Assembly (NCBI GenBank): GCA_020796225.1 | Contig: CM036754.1 | Span: 45,204,084-45,268,083, forward strand | Length of the DNA stretch: 64,000 nt | Direction: 5' to 3' | Source: Arion vulgaris | Taxonomy: Eukaryota; Mollusca; Gastropoda; Stylommatophora; Arionidae | Shown here: positions 31,955 to 41,716 of the stretch, one piece after another | How positions within the stretch are numbered: position 1 is the stretch's first letter | Layout of the letters: every line of letters begins with the position of its first letter | Position numbers and translations under genes: made by a program | Notes under the pieces: generated by a model | Databases searched by the model: none | Seen by the model: the letters and a program-made list of their open reading frames with translations, nothing else | Told to the model about the DNA's origin: nothing

Positions 31955-32265
31955 ATCATTAAAAACAAAGATGGAGGGAAATTGGTCGTATGTCGTATGC
32001 CAGTAAGAACAGTGACTAGGACGGCTCTCTGGTAGACAACGAATGGGAAAAGAATGACTATGCTTCCAAATGAAACCTGGATAAGAACTGTGGAAAGAGA
32101 GTTGAAAAATTGTAACCTGACATGGGAAACAATTGGTAGAAAGAAAGGTAACAGAACCGCAGAAATTGAAATCTCTGATGGAAGCCTTATGTGTCAAACA
32201 GGACATGAAGGCTTATGTGTCAAACAGGACATGAAGGCTTATGTGTCAAACAGGACATGAAGATG
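31955..32265 (+). pseudogene. LINE C-terminal end, right of the hAT insertion
   Basis: KNK-RWREIGRMSYA (shifted), then MLPNETWIRTVERELKNCNL, TWETIGRKKGNRT. This matches the LINE ending (P-ETWRRTVE-E-K--NLTW-TI---A-DR). The tail is expanded into a 26-bp repeat at 32183. Confidence 0.6.
32183..32260. repeat. 26-bp triplicate at a LINE tail
   Basis: Three perfect copies of gcttatgtgtcaaacaggac plus atgaag, at the end of the LINE remnant. Confidence 0.9.
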
Positions 32266-32359
32266 GTATAGGCATAGAATCCAATACATGACAAACAGAA
32301 AAATAATAATTTGGAAGTAAGTAAACAACAGAATTAACTACAGAGCTCATGTTTGATAT

Positions 32360-32401
<42 letters not shown>

Positions 32402-32499
32402 CGTTTTATGCCTCAGTTAACGTTTCCTGTCGGAAACGTTATTGTTGTTATTTAATAATGTATTAATTTAATTGTTTAGTCGCGAGAATAGGTTGTTAG

Positions 32500-32830
32500 A
32501 ACATTTATTGTTGACTTTACACACAACAATTACACAACTAAAAACAGCATGCAATGAAACTGATAGGATAACAAAGATTAGAATACTAAGAGCATGCATA
32601 TTACCATTTGCAACGTTTGGGTGTGAAGCATGGACATTTAATAAGGCAATGGAAAAACATATATGTGCTTTTGAATATAAGTGTTACAGAAGAGTCCTCC
32701 GTATATCATGGACAGAGAAGAGAACAAATAGATCTATACAGAAAGAACTCAAAATCAAAGAAAACTGGCTGATGCTACAAATAAGAAAGAGAAAATAAAG
32801 TAATTTAGACATATAAAGAGATACGAAGGG
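32500..32830 (+). pseudogene. LINE 3' part, family A (duplication copy B)
   Basis: Open for about 108 codons: RITKIRILRACILPFATFGC, EAWTFNKAMEKHICAFEYKC, YRRVLRISWTEKRTNRSIQK, KENWLMLQIRKRK, then a stop and RDTKGWRR. The protein then enters the 55-bp array (EKMIIEGGIPA) and re-emerges at 36113 (DG-I-NVTDDLSMTTAEAKHL). A 5'-truncated relic. Confidence 0.75.
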
Positions 32831-34577
32831 TTGGAGAAGATGATTATTGAAGGAGGTATACCGGCATAGAGGGAAGGGGAATACACAGAGAGAAGATCAT
32901 TATTGAAGGAGGTATACGGCATAGAGGGGGGGAATACCACAGAAAAGATCATTATTGAAGGAGGTATACCGGCATAGAGGGAAAGAGGAATACCACAGAG
33001 AAGATCATTATTGAAGGAGGTATACCGGCATAGAGGGGAGAGGAATACCACAGAGAAGATCATTATTGAAGGAGGTATACCGGCATAGAGGGGAAGAGGA
33101 ATACCACAGAAAGATCATTATTGAAGGAGGTATACCGGCATAGAGGGAAAGAGGAATACCACAGAGAAGATCATTATTGAAGGAGGTATACCGGCATGAG
33201 GGAGAGGAATACCACAGAGAAGATCATTATTGAAGGAGGTATACCGGCATAGAGGGAAAGAGGAATACCACAGAGAAGATCATTATTGAAGGAGGTATAC
33301 CGGCATAGAGGGAAAGAGGAATACCACAGAGAAGATCATTATTGAAGGAGGTATACCGGCATAGGGGGGAGAGAGGAATACCACAGAAAAGATCATTATT
33401 GAAGGAGGTATACCGGCATAGAGGGGAAGAGGAATACCACAGAGAAGATCATTATTGAAGGAGGTATACCGGCATAGAGGGAAAGAGGAATACCACACAG
33501 AAAGATTATTATTGAAGGAGGTATACCGGCATAGAGGAGAGGAATACCACAGAGAAGATCATTATTGAAGGAGGTATACCGGCATAGAGGGAAAGAGGAA
33601 TACCACACAGAAAAGATCATTATTGAAGAGGTATACCGGCATAGAGGGGAGAGGAATACCACAGAAGATCATTATTGAAGGAGGTATACCGGCATAGAGG
33701 GAAAGAGGAATACCACAGAGAAGATCATTATTGAAGGAGGTATACGGCATAGAGGAAAGAGGAATACCACACAGAGAAGATCATTATTGAAGGAGGTATA
33801 CCGGCATAGAGGGAAAGAGGAATACCACAGAGAAGATCATTATTGAAGGGTATACGGCATGGGGAAGAGGAATACCACACAGAGAAGATCATTATTGAAG
33901 GAGGTATACCGGCATAGAGGGAAGAGAATACCAGAGAAGATCATTATTGAAGGAGGTATACTGGCATAGAGGGGAAGAGGAATACAGAGAAGATCATTAT
34001 TGAAGGAGTATACCGGCATAGAGGAAGAGGAATACCACAGAGAAGATCAATTGAAGGAGGTATACCGGCATAGAGGGGAAGAGGAATACCACAGAGAAGA
34101 TCATTATTGAAGGAGGTATACCGGCATAGAGGAGAAGAGGAATACCACACAGAGAAGATCATTATTGAAGGAGGTATACCGGCATAGAGGGGAAGAGAAT
34201 ACCACACAGAGAGAAGATCATTATTGAAGGAGGTATACCGGCATAGAGGGAAAGAGGAATACCACAGAGAGAAGATCATTATTAAAGGGGGTATACCGGC
34301 ATAGAGGGAAGAGGAATACCACAGAGAAGATCATTATTGAAGGAGGTATACCGGCATAGAGGGAAGAGAATACCACAGAGAAGATCATTATTGAAGGAGG
34401 TATACCGGCATAGAGGGAAAGAGGAATACCACAGAGAAGATCATTATTGAAGGAGGTATACCGGCATAGAGGGGAAGAGGAATACCACAGAAAGATCATT
34501 ATTGAAGGAGGTATACCGGCATAGAGGGAAAGAGGAATACCACAGAGAAGATCATTATTGAAGGAGTATACCGGCAT
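32831..34577. repeat. 55-bp minisatellite born from LINE coding sequence, left block
   Basis: About 33 copies of a roughly 52-56-bp unit: gatcattattgaaggaggta, taccggcatagagggaagag, gaataccacagagaa. In the LINE reading direction one unit is the segment coding IIIEGGIPA-RG-R-TTE. Single ancestral copy at 20775-20835. Array edges match LINE sequence on both sides. Confidence 0.96.
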
Positions 34578-35685
34578 CACAGAATGCAAAGCAAACTCTA
34601 TATCAACTTTGTAGATTTTGAAAAGGCTTTGATAGCATACACCGCGAAAGTCTATGGCGTATCTTAAGATGGTAAGGAATCCCACTGTGTTTTATAAATA
34701 TTATAAAAAGCTGCTACAGCAAGTTTGCATGCGTGTTGAAACTTCAGAACTAAAGTTTGAAAAAACAGGCGTGCGACAAGGATGTGTTATGTCAGCCCTA
34801 TTATTCAACACTGTCATAGATTGGGTGATGCGTAAAACAACGGAAGATAAGACAAGAGGTATTAGATGGACGCTCACACCACTCTGAAGACCTAGATTTT
34901 GCAGATGACATCGCACTCCTATCTCATACACATAGAGATATCCAGGAAAAGACCTGCCGCCTTAACCAATATAGTGAGATGGTTGGGCTGAAAATAAATC
35001 AGAAGAAAACTGAAGTAATGACTTTGAACATAGCAACCCCAGCACCAGTCAAACTAGAAGGTAAAACCCTCCGAGATACAACCGCTTTCACATACCTTGG
35101 AAGTGTTATTAGCAATGAAGGAGGCGCTGGATCTGACATTAAAAACAGACTGAGTAAAGCACGCAGTGCATTCATGACCTTTCAGACCGCCTGGAAATCT
35201 GCCCAATACAGCATCAGAACCAAGACTAGTATCTATAACAGCTTTGTGCTGTCAACTTTGCTGTACGGATCGGAATGCTGGAGAATGACAGAACAGGATA
35301 TGTCCAGACTCTCCGCCTTTCATACAACTTGTCTGCGAAAAATCTTACGCGTGTACTGGCCGACTACTATCTCGAATCAGAATTGCTTGCACGATGCCAA
35401 CAAGAGAATATGGGCACCATCATCCGAAGACGACGCTGGGGATGGATTGGACATGTGATGCGCATGGAGACTGGCCCGACACGAAAACTGCACTGAGATG
35501 GACTCCAGAGGGTAGGCAAAGCGTGGAAGACCCAAGACGACCTGGAGGAGAACGATAGAGCAAGAGCTGAAGGAAATGAATCATAGCTGGAACACAATAC
35601 AGAGGAAGGCCATGAACAGGGAAGAATGGTGTACGTTTTGTTGCTCCCTAAACGCCCGGGGCGTAACAGGCTAAAGAGAGAGAGA
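34578..35685 (+). mobile_element. 5'-truncated LINE nested inside the 55-bp array
   Basis: RT from motif A onward: YINFVDFEKA then a shift, FYKYYKKLLQQVCMRV, GVRQGCVMSALLFNTVIDWV, DLDFADDIALLSHTH (FADD near 34898), EMVGLKINQKKTEVM, FTYLGSVISNEGGAGSDIKN, LLYGSECWRMTEQDMSRLSA. After a shift: RRRRWGWIGHVMRMETGP. It ends aacaggctaaagagagag. ataccggcat occurs at 34568-34577 and again at 35686-35695, so the array phase is duplicated across the insertion: a 10-bp target duplication. Same broad family as 16111-19334. Confidence 0.85.
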
Positions 35686-36112
35686 ATACCGGCATAGAGG
35701 GAAGAGGAATACCACAGAGAAGATCATTATTGAAGGAGGTATACCGGCATAGAGGGGAAGAGGAATACCACAAAGAAGATCATTATTGAAGGAGGTATAC
35801 CGGCATAGAGGGGAAGAGGAATACCACAGAGAAGATCATTATTGAAGGAGGTATACCGGCATAGAGGAGAAGAGGAATACCACACAGAGAGAAGATCATT
35901 ATTGAAGGAGGTATACCGGCATAGAGGGAAGAGGGAAAACCACAGAGAAGATCATTATTGGAAGGAGGTATACCGGCATAGAGGGAAGAGGAATACCACA
36001 GAAGATCATATTGAAGGAGGTATACCGGCATGGGGAAGAGGAATACCACAGAGAGAAGATCATTATTGAAGGAGGTATACCGGCATAGAGGGAAAGAGGA
36101 ATACCACACAGA
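35686..36112. repeat. 55-bp minisatellite, right block
   Basis: About eight more units continuing the array from 32831; the last unit passes into acagaagatggactcataat, the normal LINE sequence that follows this segment in copy A. Confidence 0.95.
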
Positions 36113-36262
36113 AGATGGACTCATAATGTAACTGATGATTTGAGCATGACAACTGCAGAGGCAAAACATCTGCCTATGAGAGAGAGAGAGAGACAGAGAG
36201 AAAATTCAAAGACTGTCAACGTGGCAAAGTTCTGCCAGGACAAGCTACTAGATAATGATGTT
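36113..36262 (+). pseudogene. LINE 3' terminus, family A (after the array)
   Basis: NVTDDLSMTTAEAKHLPMRE, then a (GA)n-expanded stretch, FKDCQRGKVLPGQ, and the caagctactagataatgatg terminus seen at 20943. Confidence 0.65.
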
Positions 36263-36463
36263 GATAATATCCATTTTATGTTGTTAGAACATCCAGTTTG
36301 TAGAACTCAAATGTTGCAGCATTGTTTATCAAGCGTTCTTCCAGGTGCTAACAGGTAAAACAACAGGTGTAGTCGACATCCCTTTATCGCTAATAGATGT
36401 GAGAATAAACAATAATAATAATAGATTTGTACCAATTCCTGTTTATTTATAAAATGTATACAT

Positions 36464-36889
36464 ACACCCTATACCAACATAGACAGGTGTGTCAAGGTAA
36501 CATACAAATATCATATACCAACATAGACAGGTGTGTCAAGGTAACATACATATATCATATACCAACATAGATAGGTGTGTCAAGGTAACATACATATATC
36601 ATATACCAACATAGACAGGTGTGTCAAGGTAACATACATATACCATATACCAACATAGACAGGTGTGTCAAGGTAACATGCATATGCCCTATACCAACAT
36701 AGACAGGTGTGTCAAGATAACATACATATACCATATACCAACATAGACAGGTGTGTCAAGATAACATACATATACCATATACCAACATAGACAGGTGTGT
36801 CAAGATAATATACATATAACATATACCAACATAGACAGGTGTGTCAAGATAACATACATATACCATATACCAACATAGACAGGTGTGTC
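36464..36889. repeat. 44-bp minisatellite (duplication copy B)
   Basis: About ten copies of a 44-bp unit: ccatataccaacatagacag, gtgtgtcaagataacataca, tata. It is orthologous to the 37-bp array at 21193. Some copy A units carry the extra ccatata, so both unit lengths existed before homogenisation. Confidence 0.95.
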
Positions 36890-37182
36890 TAAATAGCTAG
36901 CACATATTGTTACAGGTAAAACAATATTAACAAATCTAAACATTTCAAAAATCAATAATTGAATTGACTATATAGAAATAATCTGACAGTCAATACGGCT
37001 GGTATATGCTAACGTTGATACAGAATATTGTTCACAAGCCCATAGAAGTAAATAACTTAATTAGTATTATCATTTGCAATGTTTATGCCTGGACAATGTC
37101 TTGTCTCACATTCTGTAATATATCTCACAGTCTTGACGAAATCACTGTTGACCTTCCACATAAACCAATGTATTGTCAGATA
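36890..37182. other. Unique spacer of the duplicated module (copy B)
   Basis: Non-coding AT-rich sequence matching 22358-22666; no feature recognised. Confidence 0.5.
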
Positions 37183-37996
37183 CATAGCTGTGTAGTTCCT
37201 CACTGTGGTAGAACTAGCGGTGTAGTTCCTCACTGTGGTAGAACTAGTGGTGTAGTTTCCTCACTGTGGTAGAACTAGCTGGTGTAGTTCCTCACTGTGG
37301 TAGAACTAGCTGGTGTAGTTCCTCACTGTGATGAACTGCTGGTGTAGTTTCCTCACTGTGGTAGAACTAGCTGGTGTAGTTCCTCACTGTGGTAGAACTA
37401 GCTGGTGTAGTTTCCTCACTGTGGTAGAACTAGCTGGTGTAGTTCCTCACTGTGAGTAGAACTAGCTGGTGAGTTTTCCTCAGCTGTGGTGAACTCAGCT
37501 GGTGTAGTTTTCTCACTTGGTAGAACTAGCTGTGTAGTTTCCTCAGCTTAGAACTAGCAGGTGTAGTTTCCTCACTGTGGTAGAACTAGCTGATGTAGTT
37601 TCCTCACTGTGGTAGAACTAGCTGGTGTAGTTTCCTCACTGTGGTAGAACTAGCTGGTGTAGCTTCCTCACTATGGTAGAACTAGCTGGTGTAGTTTCCT
37701 CACTGTGGTAGAACTAGCTGGTGTAGTTTCCTCACTGTGGTAGAACTAGCTGGTGTAGTTTCCTCACTGTGGTAGAACTAGCTGGTGTAGTTTCCTCACT
37801 GTGGTAGAACTAGCTGGTGTAGTTTCCTCACTGTGGTAGAACTAGCTGGTATAGTTTCCTCACTGTGGTAGAACTAGGGGTGTAGCTTCCTCACTGTGGT
37901 AGAACTAGCAGGTGTAGTTTCCTCACTGTGGTAGAACTAGCTGGTGTAGCTTCCTCACTGTGGTAGAACTAGCTGGTGTAGTTCCTCACTGTAGTA
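37183..37996. repeat. 32-bp minisatellite (duplication copy B)
   Basis: About 25 copies of the same 32-bp unit as 22667-23356 (gtagtttcctcactgtggta). Indel-rich near 37440-37560, otherwise very uniform. Confidence 0.95.
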
Positions 37997-38796
37997 GCAT
38001 TTCCAGAAATATATCTTTATTTTTATTAATTGATGTTTTACGTCCAAGCGGTTCTCAACATTTTCACAAAATTATATATCTTTAACTAATGGTACAGCAA
38101 GCCAGCTGACAAACCAATCAGTCAGAACCAATTTTACTTCAAGTCCTAATATGCCAAAATATTATATTGAAAGTATAAACACAAAATCAATATGATATTA
38201 TCTGTAAAATTCTTTGTAAACTAGAACAGTTAAATTTATAAAACAGATATCTCAATTTTGCATATTCTGAGATATGATATAATAGTCAGGTAATATATTG
38301 AAAATTGTGTTCTAAAACCTCGCACTTTAAAATGTTCTTTTATTGTGCCTAGACTAGGAGTTAATACTATGATAGTTTAATTTTTAGTTGCAATATTTAA
38401 TGTTGTTAATCGAGTTGCTTATATAGTGCAACATTGCTATTAGTGTAACATTGCTAGAAGTACACAGATTTTGGGTAATATCACTCAAGAAAATAGGCAA
38501 ACAGTTTAACTGATTGTCTCCTATAAGCCACTGGAGGCGCAACTATTAATTTGTTTTTAACGATCTTAAAGAAAATGTATTTACCTACAATATGATATAT
38601 TGCTCATAAAAATATGTTAATAATTAAGAAAACTGCAGTTGAATTTGTACATACACATGCAATGGGAAAATAAGACATATATTTAATTCAGCCAAAATCG
38701 TTTTTTCAATTCACTGGCTAATCATTTAAGATAGTTAATTTTGAACGCTATGTTGTGTTTTTACGTCGAGTTCATACGGTTAGAAAAAATGGTTGC
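37997..38796. other. 3' flank of His-rich gene 3
   Basis: Unique AT-rich sequence matching 23357-24202. No other gene visible. Confidence 0.45.
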
Positions 38797-39165
38797 TCAT
38801 GCGTAGAACGTATTCTTACATGCTATGGTAGAGATAGTACATCTTAACCTGGGGAATGCACCACCAGCTGCAACATTTCCAGCACCAGCAGCGCCGTTGT
38901 TGTTGTTCTGGTTGTTCTGGTTCGCTAGCAGCATTGTTAGTAGAAGAGGAAGAAGGCTGTTGGTACCGCTATCTCCCCCATCGCTGTCGCTGGATTCCTT
39001 CTTGTGAATGTGCTCATGTTTATGAGAGTGTGAGTGGGAGTGGCTATGCTTATAAGAGCCTTTGTGGTGATGATGATGGTGCTCTGTGTGCGCCCTGGCG
39101 ACGTCTGCGATCAAGCTGAATACCACGAGAAGCAGAAAAATCAAACTGAATGATGACTTCTTCAT
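38797..39165 (-). CDS. Small secreted His-rich protein (copy 3, frameshifted end)
   Basis: 122 residues as read. Signal peptide 1-25 (MKKSSFSLIFLLLVVFSLIA, DVARA), then TEHHHHHH and HSHSHSHSHKHEHIH, a Ser/Asp/Gly linker, the core LLPLLLTMLLANQN, and an Asn/Gly/Ala tail. Relative to copy 2, two bases are missing near 38857-38862, so the last residues shift and the protein runs past the ancestral TAA at 38844-38846 into an unrelated C-terminus. With the two bases counted the product would be about 107 residues. The loss could be real or a consensus error. Promoter: TATAAATA at 39397 and an E-box at 39432. Duplicated together with the flanks from copy 2 or its ancestor. Function unknown; secretion and metal binding are predictions from composition. 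Confidence 0.7.
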   Translation of the reverse strand: MKKSSFSLIFLLLVVFSLIADVARAHTEHHHHHHKGSYKHSHSHSHSHKHEHIHKKESSDSDGGDSGTNSLLPLLLTMLLANQNNQNNNNGAAGAGNVAAGGAFPRLRCTISTIACKNTFYA

Positions 39166-39396
39166 ATTTCTGCTTTATGTTGGAAACTGGAAACTCTACG
39201 GGCAACTAGACTGTCTGTCTTGTTCACAAGTGACTCATACTGTGTATCTCGTCGACTCGAAACTTTGCAAAAAGCCCTCGATGTTTGTCTCGTGTTTTGT
39301 CAGATTCACCAGTTATCCAGTCTCTCGAGATGGTTTCTTGAGCAGACAACTTTCAGAGAGCAATGAAAGTAGTTAATATTTGGTAGATTTCTTCTC

Positions 39397-39404
39397 TATT
39401 TATA
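39397..39404 (-). promoter_or_regulatory. TATA box of His-rich gene 3
   Basis: TATAAATA on the minus strand, about 235 bp upstream of the ATG at 39165, with CACGTG at 39432-39437 just beyond it; the same arrangement as copy 2. Confidence 0.6.
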
Positions 39405-39715
39405 CACCTGGACCCACGGAACATAAACGATCACGTGATCCGTCACTCAAACATGATTTTAATAAAACAAATGAATACATCATAATATATTTTGTTTCAA
39501 CATTAATTATCAATAAAAGAAATCGTGCAGAAAACAAAACTAACTCTCCGCTGACACTCACAATAGCATACGAGTCGTGACCTTTATCAAAGAAAGTTAT
39601 AAATTATTGTGTTCATATTTTACAATACCTGAATATTCGATCAATTAGAATTGAAAATGTGTACCTGACAGGTGAACAAATCCTTGGTGTAAAGTTGTTT
39701 AATATGTATATTCTT

Positions 39716-39800
39716 CTTAGTTTTATGTTTCACACTTCTACCTGTTTATCTCTTAGTTTTCTGTTTCACCTTCTACCTGGTTTATCTTTCTTCAGTTTTC
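39716..39800. repeat. Remnant of the ttctacctggtt array (copy B)
   Basis: About two units (cacttctacctgtttatctc-like) corresponding to the start of the array at 25052 in copy A. The rest of that array is absent here. Confidence 0.7.
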
Positions 39801-39817
39801 TGTGCTGAATAAGTAAT

Positions 39818-40275
39818 ATTATGACCAAAGTGACAACGTAAATCTATAATATCAGCAAAGAAGGAAGACAAAAACAGTGTCTGTGCTGAATAAGTAATCA
39901 AATTAATTAACTTTGCCACAAGATTTAATTGGATCTTTATTGTGTTCTGAAATGGTCCTTCTCATTTCTCAGTGCACCCATGACCTTGACAGGATCAGAC
40001 TTGCCAGTATGCATCTGAACTGTATCCACATTAACTCTCATGAAAGGGTTGAAAAGGAGTTCATCTTTAATTGTAGACGGAACAGTGGGCTCACCATTGC
40101 TTCTTTGCTTCTGTGCCAAATCCAGTCTTGCAGACAGATCCGCATTTTGGGGCTCAACTGTGGCTGCAAGCTTGTGATTGTTAACTGTGTATTCATGTCC
40201 ACAGTACACTTTAGTCTGTTTTTGTCTTCCTTCTTTGGTGATATTATAGATTTCCGTTGTCACTTTGGTCATAAT
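39818..40275. repeat. 60-bp inverted repeats beside a glyoxalase II fragment
   Basis: 39818-39877 and 40216-40275 are inverted copies of each other, differing at about 2 of 60 positions. The outer left arm is flanked by a 17-bp direct repeat, tgtgctgaataagtaat, at 39801-39817 and 39882-39898. The interval between the arms holds the glyoxalase II fragment. Confidence 0.85.
39937..40215 (-). pseudogene. HAGH: Hydroxyacylglutathione hydrolase (glyoxalase II) C-terminal fragment
   Basis: The minus strand encodes about 92 residues matching the C-terminal part of glyoxalase II, the metallo-beta-lactamase-fold enzyme that hydrolyses S-D-lactoylglutathione. Motifs: TKVYCGHEYTVNN (with a metal-ligand His and substrate-contact residues), ANVEP-like AATVEPQNADL, GEPTVPSTIKDELLFNPFMR, and the glutathione-binding end ALRNEKDHF (Arg and Lys kept). 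The stop at 39937 overlaps an AATAAA. The fragment starts after ...aaaacag at 40216, compatible with a 3' splice site, but it has no pyrimidine tract, and the upstream residues (TTEIYNITKEG) are unlike the enzyme and come from the inverted repeat. The N-terminal metal site is absent. Either an orphan terminal exon or a truncated retrocopy; the frame is intact. Confidence 0.75.
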
Positions 40276-40287
40276 GTGAATAATTAT

Positions 40288-40455
40288 AGTTAGTTAGTCT
40301 TAGTTAGTCTTTCCTCTTGGGCCTGTGGGCGGCGCATAGGCAGAGGTCATAGCTCTCCATGTCTCGCGGTTCGTTGCTATCTGTTTTAGGTCTTTAATGT
40401 TTGTTAGGCCCATCGTTGAGCCTTCTCTGATGATGGTTCTACGCAGAGTCTCTCT
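40288..40455 (-). pseudogene. LINE C-terminal end with (TTAG)n tail
   Basis: Minus strand: RETLRRTIIREGSTMGLTNI, KDLKQIATNRETWRAMTSAY, APPTGPRGK and a stop, then a ttagttagtcttagttagtc tail at 40288-40310. This is the usual LINE ending (TIR-E---LG-T---L---A-DR--WR). Heavily 5'-truncated. Confidence 0.65.
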
Positions 40456-40615
40456 TATAATTAAATAATTATAAGCAGTAACTAAATATTATTAACAATG
40501 CATTATACTTAGTGAAACAATTAGAGTTTAAAAGGTTACTACTTACAAGGAAGGTAATAAAATGGTAACCACCAGCAGGTAATATTGGATAGAAGTGCAA
40601 CAGAGGATGTGAATA

Positions 40616-40746
40616 TAGAACCCTGAGTGGTTCCCGGGGCCCAAATTTGGGGTGTAAAGAATAGAACCACTGTTATCTACCACGCATGCAGAGGCGACTA
40701 AGGAGGTTTGGCCGAAATCGGATGCATATGTCCTAAATGTGTAGAA
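40616..40746 (+). mobile_element. SINE, family A (5' part)
   Basis: gagtggttcccggggcccaa, ggggtgtaaagaatagaacc, gcagaggcgactaaggaggt, then gtcctaaatgtgtagaagtc, where it stops. Confidence 0.65.
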
Positions 40747-41227
40747 GTCAGCCTGCTGCCTTGCAGGATGGTTGGGGACAGCCAAAGGCTAACAGAGAGC
40801 GAAACCAGTAAACGCTGGCTGAATCCGGACACATTGCCGAAGGATAATGCATCAGAGCTCCAAATGACGCTGAAGATTTGACAAAACCAACCCATACTAA
40901 GGCTGCATGAATCAGATTTCTACATGAATGAATTTATGGGGAGATCTGGTACATAGGTCTTTTAGGTGATCGCACAAGAGAAAGAGAATACAGAACCAAG
41001 TGTGGCATATTGTGCATTTAGAGCATCTTGTCATGTGACCACACTACTATTTTAACCTGGATTGGTATCAGTAATAGATCTTTGAGAAAGACTTAACGTT
41101 CAGCATTACTTCATGCCACTTGCTAATCAAATCCTACATTTTATCTTATACACACTTCCTTCCTGTGGTTAGTAGCATCTCTAACTAAATGTTTTTCATT
41201 TCTATACTTTGTATATGTTGTTTTTGA
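40747..41227. other. Segment between two SINE A pieces
   Basis: About 480 bp of unrecognised sequence. The SINE on its left ends with, and the SINE on its right begins with, the same about 32-bp part of the element (atgtcctaaa-gt-tagaagtc). Confidence 0.35.
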
Positions 41228-41376
41228 CTGAAATTGGATGCACATGTCCTAAACGTATAGAAGTCTATGCGTTTAGGGGTCTACAAACCAATGTGCAACG
41301 TATACACGTTCTTGGCAAAAATCAAACATATAAAAAGTAATTAAAATTGTTCATGAAGAACGAACGCAAAGAAGAA
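41228..41376 (+). mobile_element. SINE, family A (3' part)
   Basis: Starts inside the element (gaaattggatgcacatgtcc) and runs through aaccaatgtgcaacgtatac to an aacgcaaagaagaa tail. It complements 40616-40746. Confidence 0.65.
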
Positions 41377-41582
41377 ATGTTGTTTCTCTGAAGAATTTGT
41401 GTGCCAGTTTGTCCACATGTTTGTTTAATTATTTGAATTTATTTCGAGCTATATATAACCTAAACTATTTCATTAATTATACACTTGCTTCATTCAGAGA
41501 TTTTCTTATCTGGTCATATCAAAGCAATAGTCAGCATTCATAATTTGTTTTATTATTATTATAATTTAATGGTCATTTATAT

Positions 41583-41716
41583 GTCCTCTTTCTCTGATGA
41601 AATCTTTCTCTGATGAAATCTTTCTCTGATGAAATCTTTCTCTGATGAAATCTTTCTCTGATGAAATCTTTCTCTGATGAAATCTTTCTCTGATGAAATC
41701 TTTCTCTGATGAAATC
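41583..41716. repeat. 16-bp minisatellite (gatgaaatctttctct)
   Basis: Eight perfect copies of gatgaaatctttctct; no internal variation, so it is probably young. Confidence 0.95.

Larger units (their letters stand above)
32315..39790. repeat. Segmental duplication, copy B
   Basis: Collinear with copy A (19659-25095). It is longer because a LINE segment expanded into a 55-bp array (32831-36112), which was itself invaded by another LINE (34578-35685). It lacks the SINE and the LINE found in copy A. Confidence 0.85.
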
